Assembly (NCBI GenBank): GCA_030549335.1
Contig: CM060189.1
Location: 54,616,953-54,680,952, forward strand
Reading direction: 5' to 3'
DNA: 64,000 bases
Source of the DNA: Pontederia crassipes
Taxonomy: Eukaryota > Streptophyta > Magnoliopsida > Commelinales > Pontederiaceae
Part shown: positions 22,965 to 34,739 of the stretch, piece after piece
Numbering within the stretch: the stretch's first letter is position 1
Layout of the letters: each line of letters opens with the position of its first letter
Notes under the pieces: model-generated
The model's input: only the letters and a program-made list of their open reading frames with translations
Told to the model about the DNA's origin: nothing
The model's database searches: none
Translations under genes and position numbers: made by a program

Positions 22965-25900
22965 ATATTTTATTAATTAATTTCTGATTTTTATGAATTA
23001 TTAGGAGATGTAAATAAATTGTAAATAATTCTTTATAAATATGTATTAATTGTTTTAATTATTTTTGTGAATAAACTGACATTTTTTCTTTTGCAGATAA
23101 AGGTCACGATAATTTTTTAAATTGTTGACTTTCGGCTTAAAATTCTGTCGCCGTCCTATGGTTTTACGACCGAGATTGATTTTTGTCGGCTTTACTGGTT
23201 TTATGGCTCGCAATATCGATTGAGTTCTAATCTTCTGTTTTACGGTCGTAATTTTATCCGAACGTTATTTTACGCCATGGATTTGATTTCGTTTTGGCCA
23301 AAGTGGTTTGTTCTATTTGATTTGATTTCATTGTTTTATGGCCGTAAAGAATCGACTTAATTCACTTTCGGCCGTAATGATTCAATTGTCGACGTAAGAG
23401 TTGGGGTAATATTCTCAAGTTTCATTCGACTTTATTTCGGCCGAAACCCTATTTTGCTTTACGGCCAATCATGTTGACTTCATCTCGGCCGATGTGACCT
23501 CATTTCGGCTTAATCGACAATTTTTATCTTTACGGTCGAGATTCACTTCATCCGGATCAAATTGAATTATCTCTCTTGTGATATGATTGATTAAGCTTGC
23601 AGACGAGAATTTAATTTTCTTTTTACGGCCGAGAATTGATCTCATGGTTTTGCGGCCGTAAAATTCCTTTTATTATTGATTTGACCTCTTTCGGCTTTAA
23701 TAATTTCGAAAAATCTTTTACACCGCAAAAATTTTTGCTTATATTTTGTGGCTGACAAATTTAATCTGAGTTCTACGGCTGAAACTTCACGATCGAATTG
23801 TTTTGCGGCCGATAAATTTCTGAACATTTGTTTTTACGCCATATTACGACCTTTTCGGCCAGTTTATTTGTGAATTTTTCTTTCTCGGCCATCAAGGATC
23901 ACGTTCAACTTAATTTTCATTGATTTACGGCCGATATGAATTGTCCTCTTCCTCGGCCATAAAGATTCATTTGTCGACATTTCGTTCAATTTTTATCTCG
24001 GCCAAAGGTTGTTGACTTTGATATTTTACACCTAGAGTTTTATATGCGAAGAGTTGATTAATTCTTTACGCCGCAGAAGTCAATTTAATTCTCTTTCGAC
24101 CGAGATGATTCATCACCGTGTTAATGTTTACGCCATCTTATGATTTTGTTTCGACCGTAATTTAACGAGTTTTATGCCTTCAAGTTGATTAATCCTTTCG
24201 ACACTATTACATGATTTTTACGGCCGAACGAGTGCATGATTTTTACGATTATCTATTTAATTTACTTTCAGTCGAGTTATTTGGCATTTGTATTGGTTTG
24301 AAGAACCTCCATTTGCGGCCGTAATTAGGTTTCTGAAAAGTTCCTCTCGAAAATTAATGTTAATGATGAATTTTCAATTCTATCAGGCCGAAAGACTTTA
24401 TTTGTTAAAATCTTATTTCTTCGTGACCTATTATCTGTATTTTTTCTTGTATATATTTGTATTTTATTCTTTTATCTCTCTTACTGAAAATTAGTTGTTG
24501 CAGGACTTGAGTGAAAAGCTAATCACAACTAAGTTAATCCTTTGGATAAATTTATATGTCACACATTCTGATCGGATGTTAATTTTTTATTTTATTTAAT
24601 TTTTTTCTGACACTTGGTTGTTGCAGTGACGAATTGAATATTTAATCACAACCAAAGATTTTACTAATTTACATTTTTTTAATTAAGTTAATTTTTTTTT
24701 ATTATTTTTATTTAATTAGTTAGTTGATTGGCATTTTAATTAATAGTTTAAGGAGTCATCTAATCGATATTTCTTTTTGTGCACGGAGAGGAACTCGACT
24801 AATCATTTCTTCGGATACGTGGACTGAGCGATGCATGAATTAACACGTTGGGTTCATCTCGGACATGACAAGGCGAGAGGAAAAATCACCTTGGAATCGG
24901 CCGATCGCTGCGCTCCTTCAATTTGATGTGACCCTTCATTGCGCGCATCACGTGGAAAAGGTAAGTTTACGCTGAAGTTTCCTTTAAATTCTTTACCCCT
25001 TCCACATCCTTGCAGATCAAGCACCACCGCCTTACGGCCGAAGTTCCAAAGTTCTTACCCTTATGGCCGAGCTTCCACACCGAGCCAACTCTTTACGGCC
25101 GAAGTTACGCCGCCCCTCTCACCATTACGCCCAGTGCGTTACGGCCAAGCTTCCACGCCGCCTTCGTTTTATGGCCGAAGTCACGCCGTCTCCGCCGCTC
25201 TCTTATGACCAAACTCCGTCCGAGCTTTTCTCCTTACGGCCGAGGTTCTTCATCAACCAGTTCTTACGGCCGAGATTGCACGGCTGAGATCTTCATCAAC
25301 AAAATTTTGCGGCCAAGCTTTTACGGCCGAGACTCTCCATTATCGGCCGAGATCCATCAATTATCGGCCGAGATCTCCTCTCACCGACACCATTTGCGGC
25401 CGACACCTTCATCGATATATATATTGAGGCCGAGCATCTCTCCATCGACAATAAATCCGGTTGTATCTTTTCCCTTTCCTTTATTTTCATTTCTTTATCT
25501 TTTCCATATTATCTTTACTCTTTCCCTTGCTGGCTTAACACTGAGGATAGTGTCTAGTTTAAGCTTGGGGGAGTTTGCATTTCATGCATTGCATGTTTCT
25601 TTCTTTTTATTTGCTTATGTTTGCATCTATTTGTAAAAAATCCAAAAAAGTGAAAAATTGAAAAATTTTCGAAAAATACCATTGCATGCATTTATTTTTG
25701 CTACCATCTTACAAACTCTTGTCTTATTGTTTTAATTATCTTTTAGTAAAAAGTTCAAAGACATGTCGTTAATCGATGAAATTTGAATACTTTTCTTTCT
25801 TATCACTTGCTACTTCAGTATCAAACTTATAGACTGTGTGCCCATGCTAAGTAGAATTATGAATGACTAGACGACAAAATCATATTCATGCCTTTTTATT

Positions 25901-26670
25901 AATTTCTTTTAAGTCTTGATAGTAGTAGCCTTCTTATTGACCATATCAAGTACTTTTTGAGCTTATAAAAAAAGAAGGGTTAGTTAAACCCCAACAAAAA
26001 AAAAGAAAAAAAATGATGAATAAAGTTATGTGTAGATACAAAAGTGTTATCTGGAACCAAGGTGTGTTCGGGTAATTAGATCCGTAGGGGTTCATGCCAG
26101 ACGACCTAAGGGCAACTGCTCTAGGATCTGTCTATCGAAAGCCTGCTACATGGACCATCTTGTGGAATATGGAGAAGCACAGGAGTACTGAATCATGGCT
26201 AAGTTCGAACTCTTCATTCAGAACCTTGGTTGTTCGGGCAAGTAAACTCGAGGGGTGCTTTATCACCTAGTGCCCTAAGGTCATCTGGTCTGGGAGTCAT
26301 CAGTCCAAAGCCCGCTACATGGACTTCCTTGTGCAATCCTGCTTGAAGATTAGAACTTTTAAAATGATTGAAAATAAAGTTGAAAAAGAAAAAGAAAAAG
26401 TTTTAAGCTCAATTAGTACTTATGTGTTCAATATTAATGCTATTATTTGACAGACAATTTATTTTTCTGCAAGGCTGAATTTGAGATTATTTAAATTTGT
26501 GTAGCATTCAGAACCTCTATGAAGCTAAGTGCATGGAAAATGGTGAGATACTGAGTAGTAGGTGTGCAGAAGAATTTTGTGAGAAAATTAGTCAGTTGAC
26601 AATGTGGAGGTTATGATGGAACTTTCTTGAGCCTTGCTTTGAATTTTTGCTTGAGGACAAGCAAGACTTT
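22965..26670 (+). other. Non-coding interior of the non-autonomous element
   Basis: 23100-24350 and 24900-25440 carry dozens of CGGCC-centred words (TTACGGCCGAGAT, TTTCGGCCGTAA). 24490-24760 has two copies of a GTTGTTGCAG...ATCACAAC block that in the complete element lies just before gag (near 39820). From about 24900 the sequence matches the complete element's 3' region (34500 down to 32650), so gag-pol was removed between the two. 26054-26345 is a diverged two-unit repeat. The long-looking frames at 24939-25636 run through the CGGCC words and have no domain. Confidence 0.85.
26054..26345 (+). repeat. Diverged two-unit repeat in the 3' non-coding region
   Basis: Two related units start at 26054 (GAACCAAGGTGTGTTCGGG) and 26221 (GAACCTTGGTTGTTCGGG). 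Each continues through a CCCTAAGG/CCTAAGGGC word and GCTACATGGAC. The minus-strand element keeps the same two-unit arrangement at 32968-33260. Confidence 0.75.
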
Positions 26671-26685
26671 AAGCTTGGGGGAGTT
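26671..26685 (+). other. Polypurine tract
   Basis: AAGCTTGGGGGAGTT lies immediately before the 3' LTR, where plus-strand synthesis is primed. The same tract precedes the 3' LTR of the minus-strand element (32635-32649). Confidence 0.9.
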
Positions 26686-28255
26686 TGATGCATGCAAAAT
26701 ACAACATATTTTAGATTATTATTTTAATTAATTTTTCTGTAATTTGATCATGGCATGCATCATTTTTAGTCACTTTTAATCGTAATTCCAGATTTATCAA
26801 TTTTAATTATTAATTCTTTGAATATTTTAATTGTGGATGGATTAACTAAATTTTGATAATTATTTTGCAGGAAAAATCGAGATTTAGATGGATTGTGTCG
26901 TATCGGCCGAAGAATTTATCATTACGGCCGAGATTAGGATAAAGGATTATTATTTTGGCCGAGATATGAAGGGGTAAAGATAAAAAGATTTTATCTTTTT
27001 TGGGCGTAATGGCATGAATACTTTTCGTTTTGGCCGAGATTTGGAGGGCGTAATGGCAAGGAAATGTTCTTTTTGGCCGAGATTCAAAGAGGGTAACAAT
27101 TAAATGAATTTATCTTTGGGCGTAATGATAAAAAGGATTTATCGTGGTGGCCAAGTTTATCTCATAATTTTAAAGTCAACCGTACGATGTTACGATCAAG
27201 ATCAAATTGAAGGCTGTCCGCACCCTATAAATACGTGAAGAATCCATCGTTTCAATTGGTGCTATGAAGTTCAGGTTTCTTCCACGACGAGTCATGAGCT
27301 CTGCAGGCTACGACCAAGAGGAGAGAGATGCGACGGCTGGAAGTTGATCGCGACCCTGATCAAGTCCGAGAGGCTGCCCGACTATCTGCCCGTGATCCGA
27401 AGCTTCGACTTTTATCTATTTGGGTGTAATTCTTCCAATTATTATTATTTTGTTATTATCTCTCCAGAATTTCTAGGATGAACTCCATATTTTTATTTAT
27501 TTCATATTAGGAGATTATTATTGAAGGGAAACTATTTTGACCCTATATTATTTGTTTTAATCTTTTCTGATCAATTAGTTAATTGTGCTTAATGCTTTTA
27601 ATTTAATTACTTGGATTTCTGAGTTGAGTAATTACCAGTTTGTGGACTATTTAATTTCAGAATTCATTAATTGATTTTATGTGAAATTAATAATTGACAT
27701 AAATTTGATAACTAGTGTGTGGAGAATCAAGTTTATGTGGTCTGTTAATCTATACCAGTTTGTGGAGTGATTAATAGTCTAAGATTTTCATATTAATGCA
27801 TCTTAATGTTAATCTTATCTGACGAATACCAGTTTGTGGGACTTTAGGTTTGATTAAATTTAAGATAGTTTGATTTACCGGATTAAATAGCAGAATTACC
27901 AGTTTGTGGACTCTGTGATGTTAATCTTGTAAATTAATAACTTGGGAAAATTTCTAATCCATCTTTAAAGATTAAATTTATCTTTTACGGTTCAAATATT
28001 TATCCTGATCTATTTTCATCCTAAGGCCTAACTTCAACACCATTTTCTTATCATTATCTTATTTTCTTTGTTTTATTTTATAAAACTCTTTTTCCAAAAT
28101 TCCATATTTTTCCTCTCTTATTAATTTATAAATCCAGATATTGAATTAATAATATTCCTCGTGGGTTCGACACTCTTACTCCTATTACTATATTACTTGA
28201 GCGACTAGTGCACTTGCTAGCGATTTTATTTTGCTACATCATCTCATACGCATCA
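26686..28255 (+). repeat. 3' LTR of the non-autonomous element
   Basis: It matches 21363-22940 with about 35-40 substitutions by eye and a short deletion near 27670. TATAAATA is at 27226-27233. It ends GCATCA and is followed by CTTCC. Confidence 0.95.
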
Positions 28256-28260
28256 CTTCC
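28256..28260. repeat. Target-site duplication CTTCC, right
   Basis: This is the partner of 21358-21362. NUMT sequence resumes after it. Confidence 0.95.
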
Positions 28261-28793
28261 CAAAGGTAGTAAATAAAATAGAAAAACTTCCGGTTTATTT
28301 TATCTTATTTTTCTTGTCCTCCTTTGAAAAAAGAAAAAGATAAGAATCCCCCATGTTAATTGTCTCTTTTATTCCGCCCGTGTGAAAAGAAGAAAGAAGA
28401 GAAATTGGGCCATGTTTCCCGAGAGAGACTGCCTTCTCTCTGGTCTACTGTCTTCGACTTCTAGTTGACTGCTCTATGACGGTCTTACCTCTTTCCTGGA
28501 CTCTGCTCGCTCGTCTACGCTCCGACCAATTCCGTCAAAATGGAAAAACGATGTTTCCTTGCTTAAAGTATAAGAAATAGTAGTAGTAAAAAAGGCAATC
28601 AATTAGAATCAAGGAAAAAATGAATTCAAGTAGTAGTCAAAAAGTGCACTTATATATATATATTGGGATCCCCATCTTTATCTCTATCCACAGAGATACC
28701 TATCTATATAGAGAGAGATCCATCTAGAAATTGATCTAGACTATCCTCTATCCGGATAGAGATATCCATATGAGCGACTACGCCGATGTTTTC
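28261..28793. other. NUMT: spacer downstream of rps4
   Basis: Mitochondrial-type sequence with a short AT microsatellite near 28650 and GAGATA-like low complexity at 28680-28760. No gene was seen. Confidence 0.4.
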
Positions 28794-29857
28794 TTATATG
28801 TTTTGGCCACGTCCGTTTCCACTCCGAAGAGGAAGGTTTGGATCTTTCAATCTTATGTCGTGAGGGATGTGACCTATGTTAGGTCCATAAGATACCACAG
28901 CTTTTGGTGTTCTATGGTTTATTTCCGGATAATGATTAGGTAGTTCGATCCTTTTGATTCTTATCTTCCTAGTAAAGGGGGATCCGGAGCAATAGGTCGA
29001 ATTACTATATAAAGAAGACTTGTAAACAAATGGATTTCTTGTTCGAGTAGGGTTTTTCTCGTTCCTTCTCTTCAATAAGAAGAAGTATTTAAAATGAAAC
29101 AAATTCTTCTTCATTCTGTTGTGCTCAGCGAAGGAACTGCCTAAGCATACTTTTGCGGATCCAAACCTCTTTGTTCTCTTCAATAAGAAGAAGTATTCTT
29201 CTTGCATAGAAGAATGCAACTCTTGCAAAAATTGGGATTTTAGTAGTAGGCGGCACCCCCTCTGAGTTTTGAGTAGGCGAAACCATTCAGTTTTGGTTCT
29301 TCTCCACATTCTGATGGGCAGGAATTTGCCTATGATTTTTCCAACTGATATGTCAATATAGAAAGATCTCCTTATTTTTTTTCTTCACCGGCATCATTCT
29401 CATGAAAAGATATTTGATCACCGTGGGAAACTTGAAAGTGAGTAATGCTTACCAGCCCATTATTCACACAAACCCTTCGATGACTTATCGGCTGCCTTGC
29501 TTGAGGAAGAGTGTCACTAAAATGGAGATGAACCAGAATCACGTCCGATCTTGTTTCTTGATTGAGTTGAAAAGGGATATATGAAGTTCGTTCTCTTCCT
29601 CTGTGCATCTCCCTTATGGGTAAATCCCTATAAAAAAGGGGCAACTTTCGTGTAGTTTGTGATTTTATCTTATTGTTTCTATTTTCTCTCAGAGAAAGAT
29701 TTCTTTTAATGGATTTCCTCTTGTTCCTCAATCTTCGGAGAATGCGGCATTGTATTAGAGAAATTCTCTATTCCGAACATTTCCTAGAAGTAGACGACAC
29801 ATTTTAAATCTTAATGCGAGCATGCATATCTCCTTGAAAAAGTCTTTTTCGCCACAT
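28794..29857 (-). pseudogene. rps4: Mitochondrial ribosomal protein S4, NUMT copy
   Basis: In mitochondria, S4 binds 16S-like rRNA and starts small-subunit assembly. The C-terminal part (28794-29309, 171 codons) has MWRRTKTEWFRLLKTQRGC, SSLYSNSTYCSGS, and the typical plant ending YGPNIGHIPHDIRLKDPN...GRGQNI. The S4 RNA-binding part (29372-29731) has LSLRENRNNKIKSQ and QARQPISHRRVCVNNG. A start candidate ATGTGG is at 29855-29857. The frame shifts near 29810, near 29763, and at an eight-base T run (29375-29382). At least three frameshifts make it non-functional. Several codons retain serine or other residues where editing changes them in mitochondria. Confidence 0.9.
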
Positions 29858-30641
29858 CGCGTATAACAGGCCAATTCTTCCACGATCTAAGATTCTGACA
29901 ACTGAGCAAAGACGAGGCGCTTGCCTACGATAACGCACTTGACTGAGCTAAATGAAAAATGTCGATACCCGCTTTCTTTTTCTTCTTTTTATAAGAAATC
30001 GGAGATAGAGAATGAAAGAGCCAGAGGTGGAGGTTAGTTGTTAGGATTCGGTAAGGGGTGATTATGCCTTTGCATGTGTGCCTGCCGCTGTTGCTTGAGC
30101 CGATTGTGTGGATCCTGTTCTGATTCCATATGGCAGTGAGCTAAAAAGCTGACTGACTGACTTTTTCGGAGAACGATGAGGGAATACGACAGCGATGAGA
30201 GTGATAGAGGGGGGATACGACAGTTCTTCAACCAAGGCCAGTGCATCAATATGAACTGAAATCCGTTTCTAAACCTTCACTTCATCAATCGCCATCGCCT
30301 ATATCTATAATATTTGAGGATCGAGACTGACATGACCCATTCATGCGAAGGGGGAATGATAGAAGGAAAAAGGGTCCACAATTGACTCTGGTTCCTACTG
30401 GATAGCCGAAAGGGAGGGCTTGCTGTCAATAGAGTCGTTTCAGGGAAGACAACCATTGAAGACCATATGGACCATGGACCCGATAATCAGAGTGGCTAGT
30501 ATGACCATCCATCGTAGTAACCAAACCATAGGCCATAGACGAATGGGAAAAGGTACGAGACTGAACATTATGCGATGAGCTAAAGGAATCAAAACGAATG
30601 ATACACTACTCTGTTACTGGTCCAGACATACAGCCTCCCCG
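29858..30641. other. NUMT: right-end spacer
   Basis: Mitochondrial-type spacer up to the nuclear junction. A 71-codon minus frame at 30034-30249 has no recognised domain. Confidence 0.4.
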
Positions 30642-30786
30642 ATAGTAATGCAGATGCACATGTGCCGGCTGTAACAAATGTCAAATCACACTAGGCATGG
30701 AGGACGAGATGGCAAATGCGTATAATTATATATATAACTTTCTTTTCATTTAGAAGACAAATCATGATGGTGTCCTAGTGCAGTGC
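30642..30786 (+). mobile_element. Solo LTR, copy B, second piece
   Basis: ATAGTAATGCAGATGCA through TCCTAGTGCAGTGC matches copy A at 4218-4358. It is stranded between the NUMT and the retrotransposon at 30787. Confidence 0.9.
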
Positions 30787-32634
30787 GATGCGTTTGATTT
30801 GTAACAATAAAATTTGCTAGCAAGTGCACTAGTCGCTCAAGTAATATAGTAAAAAGAGTAAGAGTGTCGAACCCACGAGGAATATTATTAATTCAATAGC
30901 TGGATCTTTAAATTAATAAGAGAGGAAAAAACATGGATTTTGAAAATGAGTTTTATAAAATAAAATAAAGAAAATAAAATAAAGATAAGATAGTGGTGTT
31001 GAAGTTAGGCCTTAGGATGAAAATAGATCAGGATAAATATTTGAACCATAAAAGATAAATTTAATCTTTAAAGATGGATTAAAGTCTCCCTAAAGCAATC
31101 TAACATGATTAACTTGTGGTCTCCACGACTGGCATCCCTCAATCTAATCATATAGAACTATCTTAATTTAATAAGAATTGAAGTCTCCACGACTGGTACC
31201 CTCAAAATCGTATTAAAATTAAGATGCATTAAATTGAATTCTCTAAACTATTAATCACTCCACAAACTGGTATAGATTAATAGACCACACAAACTTGATT
31301 CTCCACACACTAGTTATCAAATTTATGTCAATTATTAATTCCAAATAAAATCAATTATAATTAGTATAATAAATTATGAAATTAAACACTCCACAAACTG
31401 GTATAGCCTAATTCAGAGATTTAATTAACTAATATAAAGCATTAAGCACAATTAATAATTGATCAGAAAAGATTAAAGCAAATAAAATAGGGTCCAAACA
31501 TTTCCCTTCAATTAATAATCTCCTAAAATAATAATCCTAAAAACATGGAGTTCATCCTAGAAATTCTGGAGAGATAATAACAAAATAACAATAATAATCG
31601 AAAGAATTACACCCAAAATAGAAGTAGAGCTCTCGAATTGGACAGACAGTCGGGCAGCCTCTCGGACTTGATCAGGGTCGCGATCAACTTCCAGCCGTCG
31701 CACCTCTCTCCTCTTGGTCGTAGCCTGCAGAGCTCACGACTCGCCGTGGAAGAAACCTGAACTTCAGAGCACACCTTGGAACGACAGATTCTTCACGTAT
31801 TTATAGGGTGCGGACGGCCTTCAATTTGATCTCGGCCGTAACATCGTACGGTTGACTTTAAAATTATAAGATAAACTCAGCCAAAGATAAATCCTTTTAT
31901 CATTACGCCCAAAGATAAATCCTTTTTATCTTTACACCTTCATATATCTTGTTACGCCCAAAGATAAACTCGGCCAAAACAGAGAATTAAATCTTGTTAC
32001 ACCCAAACAATTTTATCTTTACACCTTCATATATCGGCCAAACGGATGATTTCATTGCCATTACCCCCTCCAAATCTCGGCTGTAAGAAATTATTTTATC
32101 TTTACTCCCAAAGAGATAAAATTCCTTTTACTCCCTCCAAATCTCGGCCGTAAGGAAGGAACTTATCTTGTTACCCCCAAAAGATAAAATCAATTAATTG
32201 TTACACCCTTCATCTTCATGCCATTACGCCCAAAAGATAAAATTCCTTTTATCTTTACACCTTCAAATCTCAGCCGTAACAACGAAGATTCCATATTATT
32301 ACCCCCTAGAAATCTCGCCCACAACGACTTGGGTGTAAAGCCAAATCTCGGCCGTAATGATGAATTCTTCATCCTAATCTCGGCCATAATGATAAATTCT
32401 TTGAAATTTTGGCCGATACAGCACAATCCATTTTAATCTCGATTTTTCCTGCAAAATAATTATCAAAATTTAGTTAATCCATCCACAATTAAAATATTCA
32501 GAGAATTTAATAATTAAAATTGATAAATCCGGAATTACGATTAAAAGTGACTAAAAATGATGCATGCCATGAACAAATTACAGAAAATTTAATTAAAATA
32601 ATTAACTAAAATATGTTGTATTTTGCATGCATCA
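30787..32634 (-). repeat. 3' LTR of the full-length element
   Basis: It runs from GATGCGTTTG to TGCATGCATCA. A minus-strand TATA box lies at 31798-31805 (plus-strand TATTTATA). CGGCC-type words crowd U3 (31830-32430). It is longer than the 5' LTR because of about 64 extra bases near 32085-32150, flanked by similar CCCTCCAAATCTCGGC words. Confidence 0.93.
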
Positions 32635-32649
32635 AACTCCCCCAAGCTT
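32635..32649 (-). other. Polypurine tract
   Basis: The minus strand reads AAGCTTGGGGGAGTT next to the 3' LTR, identical to the tract of the plus-strand element. Confidence 0.9.
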
Positions 32650-34739
32650 AAAGTCTTGCTTGTCCTCAAGCAAAAAATTCAAAGCAAGGCTCAAGAAAGT
32701 TCCATCATAGCCGCCACATTGTCAATTGACTAATTTTCTCACAAAATTCTTCTACACACCTACTACTCAACATCTTATCATTTTCCATGCACTTAGCTTC
32801 ATAGAGATTCTGAATGCTACACAAATTTAAACAATATCAAATTCAGCCTTGTCTATCAAATAATAGCATTAATATTGAACACATAAGTACTAATTGAGCT
32901 TAAAACTTTTTCTTTTTCTTTTCATTTTTCATCTTTATTTTTAATCATTTTAAAAGTTCTAATCTTCAAGCAGGATTGCACAAGGAAGTCCATGTAGCGG
33001 GCTTTGGACTGATGACTCCCAGACCAGATGGCCTTAGGGCAACAGGTGATAAAGCACCCCTCGAGTTTACTTGCCCGAACAACCAAGGTTCTGAATGAAG
33101 AGTTCGAACTTAGCCATGATTCAGTACTCATGTGCTTCTCCATATTTCACAAGATGGTCCATGTAGCAGGTTTTCGATCGACGGATCCCAGAGCAGTTGC
33201 CCTTAGGTCGCCAGGCATGAACCCCTACGGATCTAATTACCCGAACACACCTTGATCCCGGATAACACTTTTGTACCTACACATAACTTTATTCAACTTT
33301 TTTTTTATTATATTATTATTATTATTTGTTGGGGTTTAACTAACCCTTCTTTTTTATAAGCTAAAAAAAATACTTGATATGGTCAATAAGAAGGCTACTA
33401 TTATCAAGACTTAAAAGAAATAAAAAGGCATGAATATGATTTTGTCATCTAGTCATTCATAATTCTACTTAGCATAGACACATAGTCCATAAGTTTGATA
33501 CTAAAATAGCAAGTGATAAGAAAGAAAAGTATTCAAATTTCATTAGTTAACGACATGTCTTTGAACTTTTACTAAAAGATAATTAAAACAATAAGACGAG
33601 AGTTTGTTAGATGGTAGCAAAAATAAATGTATGCAATGGTATTTTTTAGAAAATTTTCAAAATTTTCAAATTTTTTTGGATTTTTTTATAAATAGATGCA
33701 AACATAAGCAAATAAACAGAAAGAAACATGCAATGCATGGAATGCAAACTCCCCCAAGCTTGAACTAGACACTGTCCTCAGTGTTAGGCCAACAAGGGAA
33801 AGAGAAAAGACAATATAGAAAAGCTAAAGAAATGAAAATAAAGAAAAGGGAAAAGATACAATCGGATTTATTCGTGTAGAGATGCTCGACCTCAATATAT
33901 ATATATCGATGAAGGTGTCGGCAGCAAATGGTGTCGGTGAGAGGAGGTCTCGGCCGATAATTGATGGATCTCGGCCGATAAAAGCTTGGCCACAAAATTT
34001 TGTTGATCAAGATCTCAACCGTGCAATCTCGGCCGTAAGGAGTAGATGTCGATGAATAACCTTTCCACGCCGCCTTCGTTTTCTTGGCCGTAACGCACTG
34101 GGCGTAATGTGAGAGGGGCAGTGTAACTTCGGCCGTAAGGAATAAAAGGCGTAGTCACTTCGGCCGAAAAGAAGGAAGGGCGGTATTGCTGGTGTTCGGC
34201 GCTCGTCCGGGCATAAGGAGTCAGCTCCGGTGGAAACTCGGCCGTAATAAGTGTCGGCCGTAAAAAAAATGTCGGGAAAATGCTGGAACTTCGGCCGTAT
34301 GGAACAGGCGCGGCGCTTTTGGGCGTAAGGATCGGCGGTTACGGCGTTGAGACTTCGGCCGTAAGGAACAGAGGCTCGGCCGTAATGGCTTTTCGTTCGT
34401 CCGTAAGTCGATGAAGAACCTCGGCCGTAAGAAGTAAAGCTCGGCCGAAGATTGGAGTTTGATCTGCAAGGATGTGGAAGGGGTCAAAATTTATGGATGA
34501 AACTTCGGGCGTAAACTTACCTTTCCAACGTGAAGGGTCATGTCGTAAGATCTTGGCCGATTGTCCGAGGTCTCTCCTTCTGCAGATGACTCAACAAAAT
34601 AAAACTATTACCACAAAATCTAAAGAAACAATAAAAAGGATAAAAATAGTTCTGATTTATAGTCGTCAGCTTGACTTAGTTCTGATAAAAATTTCACACA
34701 TCATAAAGAGTGATCATAGAAAGGTTATGATAATAAGTG
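32650..34739 (-). other. 3' non-coding region of the full-length element
   Basis: About 2.1 kb without gag/pol or env-like homology. It includes the conserved two-unit repeat (32968-33260), an AT-rich stretch (33300-33720), a copy of the polypurine-like word CCCCCAAGCTT near 33751, and a dense CGGCCGTAA array (about 33940-34470). It corresponds to 24900-26670 of the non-autonomous element. Confidence 0.8.

Larger units (their letters stand above)
21363..28255 (+). mobile_element. Complete non-autonomous Athila-family LTR retrotransposon (no gag or pol)
   Basis: It has two LTRs of 1578 and 1570 bp bounded by TGATGC/GCATCA, a perfect tRNA-Asp primer-binding site, a polypurine tract and a 5-bp target duplication. 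The 3.7 kb between the LTRs consists only of family leader (22941 to about 24900) joined to family 3' noncoding sequence (about 24900-26685). No gag, protease, reverse transcriptase or integrase homology is present. The LTRs differ at roughly 35-40 sites by eye (about 97-98% identical). It moved into the NUMT in this deleted form, so its proteins must have come from a relative such as the element at 30787-43087. Confidence 0.93.
9308..30641. other. Nuclear insert of mitochondrial DNA (NUMT), split by a later retrotransposon
   Basis: It contains recognisable plant mitochondrial genes on the minus strand (atp9, nad1 exon 1, rps4), plus sequence with typical mitochondrial composition, and is bounded by nuclear solo-LTR sequence on both sides. 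Alignment with intact copy A puts the left junction just after 9307 (copy A 4191) and the right junction just before 30642 (copy A 4218), so about 26 bp of target was lost and no target duplication was made. That fits end-joining repair. Without the element at 21363-28255, about 14.4 kb is organelle-derived, including any copia fragment acquired in the mitochondrion. Sites known to be edited in plant mitochondria are unedited, so transfer was by DNA. Confidence 0.9.

Noticed and set aside
24939-25636. 208-codon and overlapping frames as a protein gene of the non-autonomous element
   Set aside because: Several overlapping frames are open because of the repeated CGGCC words. The translations are repetitive (LRPK, YGR) with no domain and are not maintained in the matching region at 33940-34470.
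9308-30641. The whole window being mitochondrial DNA with functional atp9, nad1 and rps4
   Set aside because: Flanks are nuclear retroelements with exact target comparison. atp9 lacks its start codon, nad1 exon 1 has a stop and rps4 is frameshifted.
32635-34739. Envelope-like gene between integrase and 3' LTR
   Set aside because: Some Athila elements carry one, but no frame longer than about 108 codons, signal peptide or membrane pattern is seen here.
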